Below, in pieces: positions 35,056 through 45,374 of a stretch of 64,000 nt of DNA (the first letter of the stretch is position 1; every line of letters begins with the position of its first letter). Both the position numbers and the translations under genes were made by a program. The notes beneath the pieces were generated by a model, which searched no databases, was not told the DNA's origin, and worked only from the letters and a program-made list of their open reading frames with translations. Location of the stretch: contig JADKDL010000001.1 of NCBI GenBank assembly GCA_016714605.1, forward strand, positions 573,177 to 637,176, in the 5' to 3' direction. Origin of the DNA: Bacteroidales bacterium (GTDB taxonomy: Bacteria; Bacteroidota; Bacteroidia; Bacteroidales; UBA1715).

Positions 35056-35969
35056 TGAAAAGTGTTTATGTGTTAATGTCAACCTATAATGGTGAGAAAT
35101 ATCTAAATCAACAAATTGAATCTATTTTAAATCAGAAAGATGTAGATTTAACCTTATATGTTAGGGATGATGGTTCAACAGATAATACAGTTTCTATTAT
35201 AGATGAATTTTGTTCAAAATCAAGTAATATAGTTTTTATTAAGGGTTCAAATATTGGTTATGCCATGTCATTCATGTGGCTTGTATATTATTGCACTAGC
35301 AATGAATCAAATTATTACGCTTTTTCAGATCAGGATGACATTTGGGAGGAAACTAAATTAATATCAGCAATAAATCTATTAAACGAAAAGTCTGATTTAT
35401 CAAAACCTGCTTTGTATTATTCTGATTTAAAAGTTGTAGATAAAAACGAGGAATTTATTAGAATGGCTAATGACTGGGAAGGCAAAATTGATAAGTTTAT
35501 GATTCTTACCTTTATTGGTATAAGAGGATGTACAATGGTTTATAATCAATCTTTACAAAATATTCTTACTTCATACAAAGTATCAAAAATTCCCGGACAT
35601 GATACATTTGTTGCATTGGTAGCATTTTGGACTGGCTGTGTGGTATATGATCATAAAGCATATATTTTATATAGGCAAACGGGTCAAAATGTATCAATTA
35701 CAGGAACAAGTAAACTTGATAAATTCAAGAAGAATTTACGTTATGTTTATAAAAGAATAACAGTAAAATCTAATGAACGTCAGATTATGGCTAATGAGTT
35801 GTTAAACTATGCGGCTTATATTGATAATATTGAGGATGTTAAGAAAGTTGCTGTCTATAAAAATTCGTTTCAATCTACATTAAAACTGTTAGTTGACAAG
35901 AAATACTTTAAACATACTTTAAGTATTAATTTTACAAATCGAATTTTGATGCTCTTACAGAAATTTTAA
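35055..35969 (+). CDS. GT2 glycosyltransferase (rhamnosyltransferase-like)
   Basis: A 304-aa protein from ATG 35055, sharing one base with the preceding stop. GT-A motifs: YVLMSTYNGEKYLNQQIES, VRDDGSTDNT and YAFSDQDDIWEETKL, with the metal-binding DQDD. HDTF and RQTGQNVS near the end are typical of WbbL/RfbF-like rhamnosyl and related transferases. There is no membrane segment. It transfers a nucleotide-activated sugar onto the growing lipid-linked glycan; donor not determinable. Confidence 0.9.
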   Translation: MKSVYVLMSTYNGEKYLNQQIESILNQKDVDLTLYVRDDGSTDNTVSIIDEFCSKSSNIVFIKGSNIGYAMSFMWLVYYCTSNESNYYAFSDQDDIWEETKLISAINLLNEKSDLSKPALYYSDLKVVDKNEEFIRMANDWEGKIDKFMILTFIGIRGCTMVYNQSLQNILTSYKVSKIPGHDTFVALVAFWTGCVVYDHKAYILYRQTGQNVSITGTSKLDKFKKNLRYVYKRITVKSNERQIMANELLNYAAYIDNIEDVKKVAVYKNSFQSTLKLLVDKKYFKHTLSINFTNRILMLLQKF

Positions 35970-35970
35970 G

Positions 35971-36903
35971 ATGAAACGATCCTTTTACATTAAACTAATT
36001 ATCTCATTTGCAATATTTGCATTCATATTCTACAAATTTGAGATAAATTTTAATAAGTTGCTAGATGTATTTCATGAATATTGGTATATAGCGATTACTT
36101 TATTTTTTCCTCTTTTTATAAATCAAGTAATTGTTAATAATAGATGGCGTATTTTGCTTAAAACAGTTGGGATATCAGAAAAAACATGGACGTTAATCAA
36201 ATTGAATAATGTATCTGCTTTTATAGGATTAATACTACCGTCTTCTCAGGGCTATGATGCAATTCGAATCTATAAGATTGAAAAAAAGTATCCCAATAAT
36301 AGAGGAATAGGTAGTACTGTAATTATTGAAAGAATTATTGGATTAGTTTGTCTCTGTATTATTGGTATAATAGCAAGTTTTTTTATTGATATTATTCAAG
36401 TGAAATTTTTAATTTATGTATTTTCTTTAATTTTAAGCGGGATACTTTTTCTAATCTTTAATAACTGGTGTTTTAAGGTTATTAACAGTTTCTTTTCAAA
36501 AAGAAAAAGATTTAAGAAGTTTTTCGAGTACATTTCTACTCTTCACAAAGCTGTTTATTCGTTTCCACTTAAAAAGAATCTGATTCCAACTATATTTTTA
36601 ATTTTTTTGTTACAAATAAATAATACTATTATAGTTTATTTGCTTTTTAAAGCAACTGGAAGTAATATTCCATTTGTTTATCATTTAGTTTCGATGCCAA
36701 TAATTAATATTATATCTATGATACCAATCACTATAGGTGGGATAGGTATAAGAGATGGAGCATTTGTATTCATGTATTCACTCATAGGAATTCCAAAAGA
36801 AATTATTGTTGGTGTATCTATATTAAATTACGTCATCGTAACTTTGATTCCCGCTGGAATTGGAGGTGTGTTTTATCTTAAAGAATCTATATCAAAAAAA
36901 TAA
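35971..36903 (+). CDS. Flippase-like integral membrane protein (LPG synthase transmembrane/UPF0104 family)
   Basis: A 310-aa protein with about eight hydrophobic helices, starting one base after the glycosyltransferase stop. NNRWRILLKTVG, the SSQGYDAIRIYKI stretch and IPITIGGIGIRDGAFVFMYSLIGI are family motifs (lysylphosphatidylglycerol synthetase TM region/AglD-type). Members next to glycosyltransferases are thought to help move or modify lipid-linked sugars. The gene that follows is a polyprenyl-phosphate glycosyltransferase, a recurrent pairing that suggests a lipid-P-sugar donor pathway feeding the GT-C enzyme at 30-32 kb. Confidence 0.85.
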   Translation: MKRSFYIKLIISFAIFAFIFYKFEINFNKLLDVFHEYWYIAITLFFPLFINQVIVNNRWRILLKTVGISEKTWTLIKLNNVSAFIGLILPSSQGYDAIRIYKIEKKYPNNRGIGSTVIIERIIGLVCLCIIGIIASFFIDIIQVKFLIYVFSLILSGILFLIFNNWCFKVINSFFSKRKRFKKFFEYISTLHKAVYSFPLKKNLIPTIFLIFLLQINNTIIVYLLFKATGSNIPFVYHLVSMPIINIISMIPITIGGIGIRDGAFVFMYSLIGIPKEIIVGVSILNYVIVTLIPAGIGGVFYLKESISKK

Positions 36904-36907
36904 ACCT

Positions 36908-37849
36908 ATGTTTTTGTCTATTGTAATTCCAATATATAATGACCAAGAAGTAATAAATGAACTTTATAGAAGATTAAAGCCTGTGCTTAATGATGTTTCT
37001 GAAAATCACGAAATTATTTTGGTTGATGATGGAAGTAGAGATAATTCTTGGCTCGAAATCCTTAAATTAAAAAAAATAGATACTAAAATTGTTGCCGTAA
37101 AACTAGCAAGAAATTTTGGACAACAAAATTCTATAGCTGCAGGTTTAGACATTTCAAAGGGCGATTTGATTGTTTTAATGGATTCTGATTTACAAGACAG
37201 ACCTGAAGATATTCCTGTTTTAATTGATGCATTAATGACACAAAATGCATCAATGGCCATTGCTCAATGGACACACAGAGAAGATACGTCCTTTAAAAAG
37301 ATGGTGTCAAAACTTTTTTTTATAGTTTCTGATAAAATTACGGATATTCATATACAACCTAGATTAGGAATTTTTAGAGTAATGAGAAGATCTGTAATTG
37401 ATGAACTCAAAAATTTTAAAGAAAAAACTTCAACTACTATTAGTCTGTTGTATTTTATTGGTAGTAATTACACCTGCGTACCATTAAAAAGGGATGCTAG
37501 ATATGCTGGTCAAAGTGGTTATAATCTTCGTAAAATGTTAAGTCTTACATTTGCTAGAATTTTTTCATTCTCAATGTTTCCAATTAGACTCGCAATATAT
37601 GCAGGATTGTCTATAAGCTTTTTAAGTTTTCTTGCAGGAATTTTTTTAATAATTAATCGTTTTATTGGTGGTGTATCTCCAGGGTGGACATCAATAGTTG
37701 TTCTTGTCTTATTCTTATTTGGAATTAATTTTTTGTTTTTAGGAATGTTAGGAGAATATATTGGAAAAATTTTTTTGGAAACAAAACAAAGACCCAAATA
37801 TATTATTGGTGAGATACATACAGGAACAAATTTAAACTATAATCTTTAA
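36908..37849 (+). CDS. Polyprenyl-phosphate glycosyltransferase (DPM1/ArnC/GtrB-like)
   Basis: A 313-aa protein from ATG 36908, four bases after the flippase-like gene (an earlier in-frame start would overlap it). GT2 domain: LSIVIPIYNDQEVI, EIILVDDGSRDNSW, VKLARNFGQQNSIAAG and VLMDSDLQDRPEDIP, the last being characteristic of dolichol/undecaprenyl-phosphate sugar synthases. Two C-terminal membrane helices (about 230-300) match GtrB/ArnC topology. It would make undecaprenyl-phosphate-linked sugar for use by a GT-C transferase on the periplasmic side. Confidence 0.92.
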   Translation: MFLSIVIPIYNDQEVINELYRRLKPVLNDVSENHEIILVDDGSRDNSWLEILKLKKIDTKIVAVKLARNFGQQNSIAAGLDISKGDLIVLMDSDLQDRPEDIPVLIDALMTQNASMAIAQWTHREDTSFKKMVSKLFFIVSDKITDIHIQPRLGIFRVMRRSVIDELKNFKEKTSTTISLLYFIGSNYTCVPLKRDARYAGQSGYNLRKMLSLTFARIFSFSMFPIRLAIYAGLSISFLSFLAGIFLIINRFIGGVSPGWTSIVVLVLFLFGINFLFLGMLGEYIGKIFLETKQRPKYIIGEIHTGTNLNYNL

Positions 37850-37867
37850 AATCATTTTAATATATCG

Positions 37868-38998
37868 ATGAAGATTCCATTCAACAAACCTTACCTTACC
37901 GGAAAGGAAGCGCATTATATTTATCAGGCTGTTTACTCAGGTAAAATTTCCGGGAATGGCTCATTTACAAAAAAATGTCAGCAGTATTTTGAGAGTAGAT
38001 ATGGTTTTAAAAAGACCTTACTTACAACCTCTTGTACCGATGCTTTGGAAATGACGGCTATTCTAATGAATATAATGCCCGGTGATGAGGTTATTGTGCC
38101 ATCTTATACCTTTGTGTCAACCGCCTTAGCTTTCATTCGTCAGGGTGCATATGTTCGGTTTGCAGATAGTGAAAAAGATACTCCAAATATTGATGCCGAA
38201 AAGATTGAACCATTGATAAATGATAAAACGAAAGCTATTATTGTTGTTCACTATGCAGGAATGGCTTGCGATATGGATAAAGTAATGGCTTTGGCTCATA
38301 AGTACAATCTTTTTGTTGTAGAAGATGCTGCGCAAGCTGTTGATTCATTTTATAAAGGCAAACCATTAGGCAGTATCGGACATTTAGGAACCTTTTCTTT
38401 TCATGAAACAAAAAATCTTTCTTCCGGTGAGGGTGGCATGCTTACAATCAACGATGATCGTTTTATTGAAAGAGCTGAAATTATTTGGGAAAAAGGAACA
38501 AATCGTTCTCAGTTTTTTAGAGGTCAAATAAATAAATATTGTTGGGTCGATACTGGTTCTTCTTTTTTGCTTAGTGATGTTATTGCTGCTTTTCTTTATG
38601 CACAACTTGAAAATATTGATGATATTCAGTCTAAAAGAAAAGCTATTTGGAACCATTATTATAATAGTCTAATTCAATTACAATCAGAAGGTTTTTTGAC
38701 CCTTGCTAAACTACCCAATTATGCTACCAATAATTCTCATATGTTTTATTTGGTTTGCAATAGCATTGAGCAACGTACGGATCTTATCAGTTATTTAAAA
38801 TCTGAGGATGTTTTATCAGTCTTTCATTATTTATCTCTTCATAAATCTGAATATTATAAAAATAAACATGATGGTAGGGAATTGCCAATGAGCGACATTT
38901 ATGAAAACTGTTTGCTTCGCTTACCTCTGTATTATGAACTATCTTCTGAGCAGGTTTCTTTTGTTTGTGAAAAAATTATTAGTTTCTTTAGAAAATAG
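37868..38998 (+). CDS. rffA: dTDP-4-amino-4,6-dideoxygalactose transaminase-like PLP enzyme
   Basis: A 376-aa protein of the DegT/DnrJ/EryC1 family: FNKPYLTGKEAHYIYQAV start, TTSCTDALEMTAIL, GDEVIVPSYTFVSTALAF, VEDAAQAVDS and SFHETKNLSSGEGG with the PLP-binding lysine. The HETKN context and overall length fit WecE/RffA, which converts dTDP-4-keto-6-deoxyglucose to the 4-amino sugar. It ends the plus-strand glycan run and implies an amino-deoxy sugar in the product, which could also be the amine acceptor for the ATP-grasp ligases upstream. Confidence 0.9.
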   Translation: MKIPFNKPYLTGKEAHYIYQAVYSGKISGNGSFTKKCQQYFESRYGFKKTLLTTSCTDALEMTAILMNIMPGDEVIVPSYTFVSTALAFIRQGAYVRFADSEKDTPNIDAEKIEPLINDKTKAIIVVHYAGMACDMDKVMALAHKYNLFVVEDAAQAVDSFYKGKPLGSIGHLGTFSFHETKNLSSGEGGMLTINDDRFIERAEIIWEKGTNRSQFFRGQINKYCWVDTGSSFLLSDVIAAFLYAQLENIDDIQSKRKAIWNHYYNSLIQLQSEGFLTLAKLPNYATNNSHMFYLVCNSIEQRTDLISYLKSEDVLSVFHYLSLHKSEYYKNKHDGRELPMSDIYENCLLRLPLYYELSSEQVSFVCEKIISFFRK

Positions 38999-39374
38999 CA
39001 TTTATCAATAATTATGTTGATTTTTAAATTCATTTTTCTTAATAGAGATGTGAAATTTAAAATACTGTTCTACCTTTTTTCGACTTGTATAATTATAATT
39101 TCATTTTTTTTTATTAACTTGAACTCTGAAAATGATGTTGTTCGGTGTGTAATCAATTTTTCTTAAAGAGGTATTTTCCAATATTTAAATCTTTAAGCAT
39201 GTTGAAATACCTTCCGGAAATGAGTTGAGGTAAGTTCTTATAAGTTGTTTTTTGAAAATAATACTGTTTGAATGTGCTTAATTTTATTAAGTGTTCAGAT
39301 GATGTTGTTTTAGTATAATAATGCATAGGTTAATTTATTTCAATTTAAACATTAGTAGTTTAAATATAAAAAAC
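38999..39374. other. Intergenic region before the GH5 gene
   Basis: A 376-base A+T-rich spacer. It probably contains the terminator of the glycan locus and the promoter of the GH5 gene, but no convincing hairpin or -33/-7 pair was found by eye, and no ORF is supported. Confidence 0.4.
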
Positions 39375-42298
39375 ATGGTTATTATGAAGTCTTTTTCCCC
39401 CTTGAATTTCTATTCTGCCGTTTTTATTCTCCTTTTTTCGTTGTTTACTGTTTCTTTGTCTGCACAAACTCCCGTTGCAGTACATGGTCAACTTTCTATT
39501 TCAGGAAATAGATTAAAAGACAAAAATGGCAATAATTATCAACTAAGAGGCATGTCAATGTTCTGGAGTAACTGGCAAGGTAAATTTTGGAATTATGAAA
39601 CAATTAAGTGGTTGCGCGACGATTGGAATTGCAATGTAGTAAGAGCTGCTATGGGAATTTCTACTGATGACAAAAGCGGTTATCTTGATAAACCTGAGCT
39701 TGAAAAGCAAAAAATGATTACCGTAATCGAAGCTGCTATCGATTTAGGTATTTATGTAATTGTAGATTGGCATAGTCATAGTGCTCAAAATGAAACTGCA
39801 CAAGCTACTGCATTTTTTGCTGAAATTTCAAAAAAATATGGTAGCTACCCTAATATCATTTATGAAACATATAATGAGCCGGTAACGGATTGGGGTACAA
39901 TTAAAAACTATCATAATACTGTAGTTTCAGAAATTCGTAAAAATGATACTAAGAATGTTATCATCTTAGGAACAGCTTTTTATTCGCAAAATGTTGAAGA
40001 GGCAGTTAATAGTCCGGTTTCTGGTTCAAACTTGTGTTATGCATTGCATTATTATGCAGCTTCTCATTCATTTTGGGGAGCTATGGAAAATGCAAGCTCA
40101 AAAGGTTACTATGTGTTTGTATCAGAGTTTGGTACCTGTAGCTCATCAGGCGATGGAAATATAGATGTTGGAAATTCAAATACATGGTGGAGCAAGATGG
40201 ATGCTATTGGTGTGAGTTGGTGTAACTGGGCTGTTTCTGATGTTGATGAAGCTGCTGCTATTGTTAAACCAGGCTCTTCAATAGGTGGAGGTTGGACTTC
40301 TTCTGATCTAACGCCCAATGGTGTTTTGGTAAGAGATAAACTTAGGTCATATGCTAAAGATCCGGTTCCTACTAATATTGCACCTTATATTACTTCTAGT
40401 CCTAAAAGTCAGTCTGTGCCTATTAATTCATCCACTACTTTTACAGTTGAAGCTGTTGGTTCTGGACCAATTACATACAAGTGGTATTTTGGAAATACTC
40501 TTATTTCTGGTGCTACTGGTAATGTTTTGACATTAAACAATATTACAGAAGAAAATGTAGGAAGCTATTATTGTGAACTGACTAACAGCGTAGGTACAAC
40601 TAAATCTAAAACAGTTACTTTAGATGTTCGTTACCGTTCTACATTTTATGGTAAATCTCAGGTATTGCCTGGAGTTATTCAGTTCGAAGATTTTGACAAA
40701 GGCGGACAAAATATTGGTTATTTTGATGCTAGTTATGGTAATTCTGGAGGTGGATATAGACCTGATGAAGATGTTGATATTGAGCCTATTCAAGGAAGGG
40801 CTAATGAATTTGCTGTTGGTTTTACCGATAAAGGAGAATGGTTGGCATATTCTGTAAACGTTGGTTGGGATGGTGAATATACAATAGATGTTTATTATGC
40901 TTCTTTGCCAGGTGGTGGTGCTTATAGTATGTATATGGGAGATAAACAAATAGCTCCTTTAACAACTGTTCCTACTTCTGGGGGTTGGTTTACGTATGGT
41001 AAAAATACTGTAACAACTCAGTTGACTAAAGGTGAAAATATTTTTAAGTTTAAAATTGAAGCTTCCGGATTTAATATTGATTACCTAGAATTCAAATCAA
41101 CTACTCCGCCCGAAATTGCACCTATAATTTCTATTAATCCTAAAAATTCAACTGCGAAAATAGGAACTTCTACAAGTTTCTTTGTATCTGCAACAGGTGC
41201 TCAGCCACTTTCATACCAATGGTATTTTAATGATGTAATTATAACAGGTGCTACAAAATCTACTCTTGATTTAACTTCTGTAGATATAGATAGCGAAGGT
41301 TCTTACCATGTTGTGGTTACCAATCATTTAGGTACTGCAACCAGTACTAAAGCTACATTGTCAATTACTACAACGTCTGCTTATCAGGGTATACCGGCAG
41401 TAATACCGGGTATCGTATTGTGCAAAAACTTTGACGAAGGTGGTAATGGTGTGGCTTATAATGATTTAACTGATGGAAATGAAGCTCAAGGTACACAACA
41501 TAATTTTAGAGATGAAGATGTTGATACTGAGGCTTGTACTGATGGAAATTCTGGTCATTCAATTGGATATATAGATGGTAATGAATGGTTGGAGTATTCA
41601 GTTCAAGTAAAATTTTCTGGAACCTATACTGTAGGATTTAGGTTGCTTCTGAAGGTACAATGGGTGCTATTGGTTTAAATGTTGATGGATTGACTGCTGT
41701 TGCTACTTTAAGTGTACCTAATACTGGCGGTTGGGCAACATGGAAGACTATTGAAACTACTGTTGATTTAACAGCCGGTGTTCATGTTCTTAGATTAAAA
41801 GCAAATCAGGGTGGATTCAATATAAATTACATGGAATTTTCGTCAGATATAGAACCTACTATCTTTACTTTAAAGTCTGGTTATAATTTATTTGCACTAC
41901 CTGTTCATGTTGCAGACTCTTCGGTGAAGGGCATATTTGCAAATGTTCCTAAGTTTGTAATTAAGTCTATAGAAGATTATTATAGTACTGAAAACCCTGT
42001 CTTTTTGAATAGTCTAACCCATCTTTCTACGAATAAAGGTTATTTAGTATATAACGCTGGAAATGATGTTGAAATCACACTTTTAGGCGATGAAGTAACT
42101 GGCAGCCCTCGTTTTGATAATCTTTCAAACGGTTGGTATTTAGTTGGTAATAGTGGTTCTAATTTAAATATTACTAGTTTTCCTCAGTATGTTTCTGAAG
42201 CGAAAAATTTTACTAGTAGATATAAAAAAGGAGATGCAACATCTACTTTTGAAGTGTTAGAAAAAGGAAAAGCGTGTTATATTAAAATTGTAAAATAG
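39375..42298 (+). pseudogene. Secreted GH5 endoglucanase with Ig-like and CBM6 modules, frameshifted in the second CBM6
   Basis: The start at ATG 39375 gives a signal peptide ending LSAQTPV. The GH5 domain spans about 20-320: LRGMSMFWSNW, VVRAAMGI, IVDWHSHS, IIYETYNEP with the acid/base Glu, LHYYAAS and FVSEFGT with the nucleophile Glu. Then follow Ig-like domain 1 (GPITYKWYFGNTLISGAT), CBM6 1 (VIQFEDFDKGGQNIGYFD), Ig-like domain 2 (PLSYQWYFNDVIITGAT) and CBM6 2. A ~120-aa C-terminal region begins FTLKSGYNLFALPV. One missing base near 41643 breaks CBM6 2. Restoring it gives GFRLASEGTMGAIGL and a ~974-aa enzyme. It would hydrolyse beta-1,4-glucans or mannans outside the cell. Confidence 0.82.
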
Positions 42299-42321
42299 CG
42301 TTTTTTATAAAAATATAGAAT

Positions 42322-42361
42322 AAAAAAAAAGGGTTACTGCATTTTGTAGTAACCCTTTTTT
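42322..42361. terminator. Bidirectional rho-independent terminator
   Basis: The stem GGGTTACT (42331-42338) / AGTAACCC (42348-42355) is flanked by an A9 run on the left and T6 on the right, so it can stop transcription from the GH5 gene (plus) and from the convergent NAD(P)-binding protein gene (minus). Confidence 0.88.
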
Positions 42362-43036
42362 CTATTCCAAAATTCCCAGTCTATTAATATCCTCAATTTC
42401 TAGTATGTTTTTTGACTCATTATACTTAATACAATTTATAAATGATTTGGCAGTTCTATTAGTATCTGTTATTTGTTTTTCGAAATGTTTTAGAATGAAG
42501 TAGAGTGGTTTTGTGAAAAAATAGAGTGCGTTATATAATTTAGTCCTTGATTTTATTCCGTTTAATGGTTGTATATATCCGGGACGGAAAATGTAAACGG
42601 CTTTAAACGGCATTTTAATTAAAGCATTTTCAGTTCTGCCTTTAACTCTAGCCCACATTACTCTGCCTTTTTCTGATGAGTCTGTACCTTGACCGCTTAT
42701 ATATGTAAAATATGACTCAGGATTGTTCTGAAGCATTGTTTGTGCTATATGGGTGGTAAGATCAAAGGTATAGCGCGTAAATGTTTTTTCATCCATTCCT
42801 ACAGACGAAATTCCAATACAATTGTAACAAACATTAAAACCCGATAATGCAGTTGCAATAGGAGTAAGGTTAAACATATCTGTATGAATAATCTCTTCTA
42901 TTTTTGAATTTGCAATATTTGTTTTTTGTCTGCTGATTAACAGTATCTTACTAACCGTATCGTTTTTGATACATTCATTTAAAACTGCTTGACCAATCAT
43001 TCCTGAAGCTCCAAAAATTACAACTTTAAAGTCCAT
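42362..43036 (-). CDS. NAD(P)-binding Rossmann-fold protein (atypical SDR/NmrA-like)
   Basis: A 224-aa protein. N-terminal GASGMIGQAVLNE is the dinucleotide-binding glycine motif (G-x-x-G-x-x-G variant). YNCIGISSVG, YISGQGTDSSEKGRVMWARVKGRTENAL and VYIFRPGYIQP follow the atypical short-chain dehydrogenase pattern, with a Lys in the VKGRTE segment where YxxxK would be. It is similar to small YbjT/oxidoreductase HTATIP2-like proteins of Bacteroidota. The substrate is unknown and the gene is monocistronic. Confidence 0.83.
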   Translation of the reverse strand: MDFKVVIFGASGMIGQAVLNECIKNDTVSKILLISRQKTNIANSKIEEIIHTDMFNLTPIATALSGFNVCYNCIGISSVGMDEKTFTRYTFDLTTHIAQTMLQNNPESYFTYISGQGTDSSEKGRVMWARVKGRTENALIKMPFKAVYIFRPGYIQPLNGIKSRTKLYNALYFFTKPLYFILKHFEKQITDTNRTAKSFINCIKYNESKNILEIEDINRLGILE

Positions 43037-43505
43037 TTATTTGTTCTATTTGTGATTTGTTTGTTCGTTTTTGTCCCCAAAAAAACAGTAGGTTTTTAAG
43101 AGCTAATTGTTTGTTTTCTGGTGTTTTATTAGTGCATTAAAAAATTACTAATTACACTTAGACAGCTCTAGTTACAATTAGCTTTCTTAATAGTTCTAAA
43201 TATATTTCTTCTAAGCATATAGATTGGTTTAGTGTTCTAATAGAAATTCCCAGATATAAACTTATCTTAAAGTATATATCTGAAAATAAATTTCGCTTTT
43301 AGTTTTGAAAAGATAGTACTCTATTTCTAAGAAAGTAATTATATGGAAAGCCGACTTAATTTATCTTATTTGAACATCTCAAAACACCCATAATCTAAGT
43401 AAACTATTTATTTGAAGTCTTAATTTTCAATTGAAAAATTTAACTTTGCAATAAATATAAACCTTGAAATTTAAATTTTTAGAGTAGAATTAGATAATAA
43501 ATTTT
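43037..43505. other. Long intergenic region
   Basis: 469 bases, very A+T-rich, between two minus-strand genes. It must contain the promoter of the NAD(P)-binding protein gene. No ORF, tRNA, hairpin terminator or repeat could be supported by reading. Confidence 0.4.
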
Positions 43506-44486
43506 TTAGTCTATTATTTGCGTATAAATCCAAAATCCAGCATATTCTGGTTTTTTGTTTTTAAGCGTTTGCAGTTTGTCTTCTGCCATTATTTTGTCAG
43601 AAAATCCATCAATATATACTCTCAGAAAATCATCATTTCTAATAATCTGAGCTTCAATATTATCTGATGCAAGTTTTTTTATTAACTTAGCAGCATTTTC
43701 TTCGTTTTTAAAGCTTCCTGCTATTATTAAGTATGATAGGGGAGTAACAGAGATTTTCTGTTTATTTGGTTCTATATATTTAAGAGCTATTTCTTTATTT
43801 GTTTTTTCATCAATGGCTCTAATTATTTCATTTTCTACAGGAGCAACATTTGCAACTTCAATATTTTTTACGTCTTCTATTTTATCTTTTTTAAATAAAT
43901 TTAACGACGACAATTGTGAAGGTTCTATAGTATTAGGCAAATAAATAAGAAGCGCAATAACTGGAGCTAGTGCTAATGACCTTTTGGCGTATTTAATTAT
44001 TTGTGCTTTCCTAATAGGGTCTATGTCAGAGAATTTATTATATTCTTTTCTTACTAAGACAGGATTTTTAAGAACATTATATTGAAAAGGTTCAAAACCA
44101 AATGAATCGGCAAGTAAATTCTCAGTAATGTTTGGTTCAAATATGATATTTTTTTCCTGATTGAATGTAAAATTTCCTAAGCCGGATATTGTAAATGTTT
44201 CTCCTTTTGTAAGTCTAGATTTAACTGAATCAACAAAAACTTCTAATTCTTTTTTCGCCTCATTATATTCTAAGCTGTATTCTCTTGCTATAGAAGATAC
44301 TAATAGCCCATCATCTAAAATAAGTGATTGATTAAATACAATAAATTTCTGAGGAGGAGTGAATGTTGCAATTGGACTATTTTTAACTATAGCAGTTTTA
44401 TAATTAGACACGAACCCTCCAAAACAGGGCACTATAACACAATCATGTGTGTATAATAATTCTTTTATAATAACTTCTATTTGCAT
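43506..44486 (-). CDS. HU-CCDC81 / SPOR domain protein
   Basis: A 326-aa protein from ATG 44486 (GTG three codons upstream possible). The N-terminal ~130 residues match the paired bacterial HU-CCDC81 domains: KELLYTHDCVIVPCFGGFVSNYK, FNQSLILDDGLLVSSIA and FTISGLGNFTFNQEK. A membrane helix lies near residues 165-185 (LALAPVIALLIYLP). The C-terminal ~75 residues are a SPOR domain (YLIIAGSFKNEENAAKLIKKL, FLRVYIDGFSDKIMAEDKL), which binds denuded septal peptidoglycan. The architecture is characteristic of Bacteroidota and suggests a division-associated, nucleoid- or protein-binding inner membrane protein. Confidence 0.88.
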   Translation of the reverse strand: MQIEVIIKELLYTHDCVIVPCFGGFVSNYKTAIVKNSPIATFTPPQKFIVFNQSLILDDGLLVSSIAREYSLEYNEAKKELEVFVDSVKSRLTKGETFTISGLGNFTFNQEKNIIFEPNITENLLADSFGFEPFQYNVLKNPVLVRKEYNKFSDIDPIRKAQIIKYAKRSLALAPVIALLIYLPNTIEPSQLSSLNLFKKDKIEDVKNIEVANVAPVENEIIRAIDEKTNKEIALKYIEPNKQKISVTPLSYLIIAGSFKNEENAAKLIKKLASDNIEAQIIRNDDFLRVYIDGFSDKIMAEDKLQTLKNKKPEYAGFWIYTQIID

Positions 44487-44606
44487 ACGATTCACATATT
44501 ATCCTAACAAATATATAAAAAATAAATTCATAATAAAAGATATTTATTTTTATAATGTAATTTATTTTTTTAAATGAAGAATATTTCCTGAATAGATGAT
44601 TTATGT

Positions 44607-45374
44607 TTAGGTATATTCACCTTTTTTAAGTTCATCTATTTCAAATAAAAATTGATTTAGTGCAATTCTCATTCTTGAATCGAAGTTGTATTTTATTGTT
44701 TGTGAGAGATATTCGTGTAGGTCAATGATAAGATTTGTTTGAAAACAATTAATCGCTTTATTGATGTTTTCTAATCCGAATTGTTGTGCTTTGTCTAGTA
44801 ATTCTTTAAGTAGTGGAGAAATTTCTTTTTTGGCAAACCAACAAGCAAATACAAATGGACTTTTCTTAAATTTGTACCATTCCAGTCCTAAATCAAATAC
44901 ATATTTGAATTTTTTTTGGTAAATGAATGCTCTATTGCCTATGATTACGGCTGCTTCAGAATTTGAAATCGTATCTTCATAACCTATTGTAGTAGTGCTA
45001 TATGCTGGGTATATTTGCCAAAATTTATTTGCAAGTATTTGTACTAGTAGGTTTGATGTTTTTGATTGATAGTCTAAATGAATTTTAGTAATTTTTTCAA
45101 GAGGAACATTGCTACATAATAAAACAGAATCAACTTTTCCCTCGCATGCTATACACATATCTGAAACAATATGATAATCAGGATTTTCTGAAAGTATGCC
45201 AACAGATGCTAATCCTGCAACAACTTCATTTTCTGTGATTTTTCTTGCGCATTCTGCCGGATAATCTTTTGAAAGGGTAATGATTTTGTTTAATTCCTGC
45301 GACTGTTCAATTCCATAAAGTAATGGTATGGTGTTTATATATGATACAATTGATATGTTGCTTTTTATTGTCAT
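44607..45374 (-). CDS. mqnA: Chorismate dehydratase of the futalosine menaquinone pathway
   Basis: A 255-aa protein of the MqnA/MqnD periplasmic-binding-like fold: ISIVSYINTIPLLYGIE at the start, GLASVGILSENPDYHIVSD, SVLLCSNVPLEKI, LDYQSKTSNLLVQIL and AAVIIGNRAFIY match MqnA. It dehydrates chorismate to 3-[(1-carboxyvinyl)oxy]benzoate, the first step of the alternative menaquinone route. Its start overlaps the psd stop by 4 bases (ATGA), placing it at the end of the rsfS-to-mqnA run. It implies the organism uses futalosine rather than the classical Men pathway. Confidence 0.88.
   Translation of the reverse strand: MTIKSNISIVSYINTIPLLYGIEQSQELNKIITLSKDYPAECARKITENEVVAGLASVGILSENPDYHIVSDMCIACEGKVDSVLLCSNVPLEKITKIHLDYQSKTSNLLVQILANKFWQIYPAYSTTTIGYEDTISNSEAAVIIGNRAFIYQKKFKYVFDLGLEWYKFKKSPFVFACWFAKKEISPLLKELLDKAQQFGLENINKAINCFQTNLIIDLHEYLSQTIKYNFDSRMRIALNQFLFEIDELKKGEYT

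Noticed and set aside
36860..36907. Longer N-terminus for the polyprenyl-phosphate glycosyltransferase
   Set aside because: The extension overlaps the end of the flippase-like gene and adds residues before the LSIVIPIYN strand where the family normally begins.
43037..43505. A hidden gene in the 469-base gap
   Set aside because: All frames are short and frequently stopped; composition is spacer-like.
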